Shown here in pieces: positions 62,380 through 64,000 of a stretch of 64,000 nucleotides of DNA (its first letter is position 1; every line of letters begins with the position of its first letter). The stretch spans positions 124,001 through 188,000 of the forward strand of contig CAKUIF010000003.1 of NCBI GenBank assembly GCA_934660915.1. The letters run 5' to 3'. Both the position numbers and the translations under genes were made by a program. A model generated the notes under the pieces. The model did not search any database. It had not been told where the DNA came from and worked only from the letters and a program-made list of their open reading frames with translations. The DNA is from an uncultured Olsenella sp. Its GTDB lineage: Bacteria; Actinomycetota; Coriobacteriia; Coriobacteriales; Atopobiaceae.

Positions 62380-62814
62380 CTAGTACAGGGGCAGATTTCC
62401 CGTGATCGGGTCGATTTTCTCGGCGGGAAGGGGCTCGAAGGCCAGGCAGGTGAAGGTCGGCTCGCCGTGGAACTCCGTGTGGCCCGCGTCGCGGATGAGC
62501 GCGACGGCAAATCCCGCCTCGCGGCCCTGAGCGGCAATGTCCAGCAGCGCCTCCTCGCCATCGACGTAGACGCAGATCTTTGCCACGCCGGCGTCGAACC
62601 AGTCGGTGAGCGGCGAGCGGTCGTCCTCGGCGTGCTCGAGGTAGGCCCACCCGTCCTCGGCGCGGATCTGGTCCGCGCGGCCCTCGCGCGCGATGGCCAT
62701 AAGGGTGGCCTCTACGCACGCGTGGCCCGACTGCGCGGCGATCTTGCCCTTGCGCATCTTGAGGTCGCGCCTCATGACGATGACCTGCTTTGACTTATAA
62801 CTGGAGGAAGGCAT
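62380..62814 (-). CDS. Peptidyl-tRNA hydrolase, Pth2 type
   Basis: 144 residues of the Pth2 (archaeal/eukaryotic-type) family, which recycles peptidyl-tRNA. The signature KQVIVMRRDLKMRKGKIAAQ continues as SGHACVEATL and contains the conserved basic and Gln/His positions; VALIRDAGHTEF provides the usual DAGxTxI-like motif. Bacteria normally use Pth1, so a Pth2 gene here may be an accessory or a substitute. It ends beside the hairpin element and starts 40 bases from treR. Confidence 0.83.
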   Translation of the reverse strand: MPSSSYKSKQVIVMRRDLKMRKGKIAAQSGHACVEATLMAIAREGRADQIRAEDGWAYLEHAEDDRSPLTDWFDAGVAKICVYVDGEEALLDIAAQGREAGFAVALIRDAGHTEFHGEPTFTCLAFEPLPAEKIDPITGNLPLY

Positions 62815-62831
62815 ATCAACTCCTGAATGAT

Positions 62832-62850
62832 AAAAAGGGACTGTCCCTTC
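62832..62850 (-). terminator. Short terminator after treR
   Basis: On the minus strand AAGGGA-CAG-TCCCTT is followed by TTT and lies just past the treR stop and before pth2. Confidence 0.65.
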
Positions 62851-62853
62851 TCG

Positions 62854-63588
62854 TCATTTTACCGAGAGGGACGGCTTGCGTCGGGCGATGTCGTGGAAGA
62901 CAAAGAGGCCCGGCCGGTGGCGCGACTGGGTGCGCTCGAACATCGTCCCGTCCGCGAGGAAGACCTGGTTGGTCATTATGGCCAGGTAACAGCCCTCGGG
63001 GAGCTCGAGCAGCTCGTAGTCGCGCGTCGTCGCCCGCTCGACGGTGATCTCGCGCATGCTCTGCGCGATGACGAGCCCGAGCTCGCCCTCGAGGTACCTG
63101 TAGATGGAGCCGGCCGCGATCTTCGGCGTGAGACCGTCGACCGCCGACGCGAGGAAATAGCTGTCGTCGCGGATCACCGGCTCCCCGCCGAAGGAGCGGA
63201 CGCGCTCGACGTGCAGGAGCTCGGCGCCTTCGTCGAAGCCCGTGAAGTGGGCGAGCCTGCCGTCGGCGACCACGAGCTCGAAGGTCTTCACGACCGTCGT
63301 CTGCTCGATGCCGAGGCGCGCCATGGTCTCGGCGAAGGTCTCGATCCCGCCGACCTCGAAGAGCGCGCGCTCGCGCGGCTGGTAGATCACGCGGACGCCC
63401 TTGCCCTGGATCGGCTGCAGCAGGCCCTCGTCGGCGAGCGCAGCGAGCGCCTTGCGCAGCGTGTTGTGCGAGCACCCGAAGCGGGCGACCAGCGTCGACT
63501 CCGAGGGGAGGAAGGTCTGGAACGGGTAGGTCCCGTCGACTATCTCTTCTCGCAAGGCTCGGTAGATGCCCTGCCAAATGGCTTTCAT
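62854..63588 (-). CDS. treR: GntR/HutC-family regulator, TreR-like
   Basis: 244 residues: winged helix-turn-helix (about 8-70, LPSESTLVARFGCSHNTLRKAL) and a UTRA ligand domain (about 85-235, ending HRPGLFVFHDIARR). This arrangement, and its position divergent from a trehalose-type PTS gene, fit the trehalose operon repressor TreR, which responds to trehalose-6-phosphate. Three candidate operator sites lie in the shared promoter region. Assignment to trehalose rests on the neighbour. Confidence 0.82.
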   Translation of the reverse strand: MKAIWQGIYRALREEIVDGTYPFQTFLPSESTLVARFGCSHNTLRKALAALADEGLLQPIQGKGVRVIYQPRERALFEVGGIETFAETMARLGIEQTTVVKTFELVVADGRLAHFTGFDEGAELLHVERVRSFGGEPVIRDDSYFLASAVDGLTPKIAAGSIYRYLEGELGLVIAQSMREITVERATTRDYELLELPEGCYLAIMTNQVFLADGTMFERTQSRHRPGLFVFHDIARRKPSLSVK

Positions 63589-63692
63589 GCAGTGCTCCTC
63601 GGGATGGTCGTCTCTTGTCTGAACCGCATTATACGGAGGATTCGAGCCTGCGTCCTACCGTTCGCTGTCGTTTCGCGACCGTTCACGGAACA

Positions 63693-63770
63693 TATGCAAA
63701 TAAGTCAGCCTTCAAACAACTTATGCAAATGAGTTCGCCCTATACTGCGAGGCAGCCTATTCAAATAAGT
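63693..63770. promoter_or_regulatory. Three operator-like repeats between treR and the PTS gene
   Basis: Near-identical 13-mers TATGCAAATAAGT (63693), TATGCAAATGAGT (63722) and TATTCAAATAAGT (63758) occur in direct orientation. With three more bases each forms an imperfect 16-bp palindrome of the type ACxTAT-xCAA-ATAAGT. A TATACT (63741-63746) lies between sites 2 and 3. They are good candidates for TreR operators. Confidence 0.6.
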
Positions 63771-63836
63771 GGTCCTGAACCATCTGGAACTCGGTCGCCG
63801 GCTGGCTCAGAATCAAAGGCAAAGAAGGAGGATGCA

Positions 63837-64000
63837 ATGGGCAAATACTCGGACGACGCGGCGAAGCTCCTGGAGCTCGTGGGAGGGAAGGGCAACATCG
63901 CAGCGGTGAGCCACTGCATGACCCGCATGAGGTTCGTCCTCAACGACGAGTCGAAGGCCGACGTGGCGGGCATCGAGGACCTTCCGAGCGCGAAGGGCAG
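63837..64000 (+). CDS. PTS EIIBC component, trehalose type (partial, 3' end outside window)
   Basis: The first 54 residues of a PTS transporter from the ATG at 63837, with AAGGAGGATG upstream. They form the start of an EIIB domain: LLELVGGKGNIAAVSHCMTR followed by MRFVLNDESKADVAGIEDLP. The phosphorylated cysteine is in the HCMTRMRF motif. The sequence is most like trehalose-specific EIIBC (TreB/TreP), although sucrose and beta-glucoside enzymes share this region. It is divergent from the treR-like gene. Confidence 0.8.
   Translation, partial: MGKYSDDAAKLLELVGGKGNIAAVSHCMTRMRFVLNDESKADVAGIEDLPSAKG

Overview
The window is high-G+C bacterial DNA with densely packed operons, frequent GTG starts and strong Shine-Dalgarno sites. 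Gene content points to an anaerobic, fermenting Gram-positive: anaerobic ribonucleotide reductase activase, lactate racemase, PTS sugar uptake, a GGGtGRT/NifU-like pair, DUF1846 and a membrane-tethered LuxR regulator. My best guess is an actinobacterium of class Coriobacteriia (Collinsella/Olsenella-like). This is an inference from gene content, not a search result.

Layout. 1-2438 (minus): TPM-domain membrane protein, PspA and a partial DegV protein. 2775-21536: a nickel-pincer-nucleotide lactate racemase locus. larA-larD (racemase and lactate channel) lie at 2.8-4.8 kb; larE-larB-larC-tetR (cofactor synthesis plus a regulator) and a divergent five-gene nickel/peptide-type ABC importer lie at 12.5-21.5 kb. 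The two parts are separated by an accessory island (4.9-12.4 kb): a single-chain restriction-methylation-specificity protein whose 3' end is cut by an IS3 fragment, a broken acetyltransferase, a decayed IS3 element, two excisionase-like remnants and a DUF3800 gene. 21.6-25.7 kb: GGGtGRT and NifU-like genes, a probably leaderless EamA exporter and NudC. 25.8-31.1 kb: HTH/DUF2975 pair, an ABC-2 exporter whose permease is frameshifted in a G6 tract, and an AAA ATPase flanked by two 97-bp repeats.

32.0-38.2 kb: leucine biosynthesis (leuA, LysR, leuCDB), with a leucine-rich leader peptide and terminator (attenuator) ahead of leuA. 38.2-41.2 kb: mgtA-type Mg2+ P-type ATPase behind a 33-codon leader ORF. 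41.3-43.3 kb: a BrnT/BrnA toxin-antitoxin locus whose toxin frame is shifted by a pentanucleotide repeat, and two unknown coupled genes. 43.5-54.7 kb: nrdG, ettA, a lactate/malate-type dehydrogenase, asparaginase, a polar amino acid ABC importer, a HAD phosphatase, a divergent EamA/LysR pair and DUF1846.

54.8-56.5 kb: a tandem-HTH, single-TM LuxR regulator coupled to a secreted protein that appears to share its extracellular module. 57.2-60.4 kb: a four-gene unit (esterase, ATP-grasp, GNAT, flavin-binding protein). 60.5-62.0 kb: cysK-cysE. 62.4-64.0 kb: pth2, and treR divergent from a partial trehalose-type PTS gene. Several hairpin repeats are dispersed between genes; one pair (48.1 and 62.2 kb) shows a compensatory base-pair change.

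Logic. The nickel importer and LarE/B/C would supply the Ni-pincer cofactor to LarA, while LarD moves lactate. No rRNA, tRNA or CRISPR was seen.
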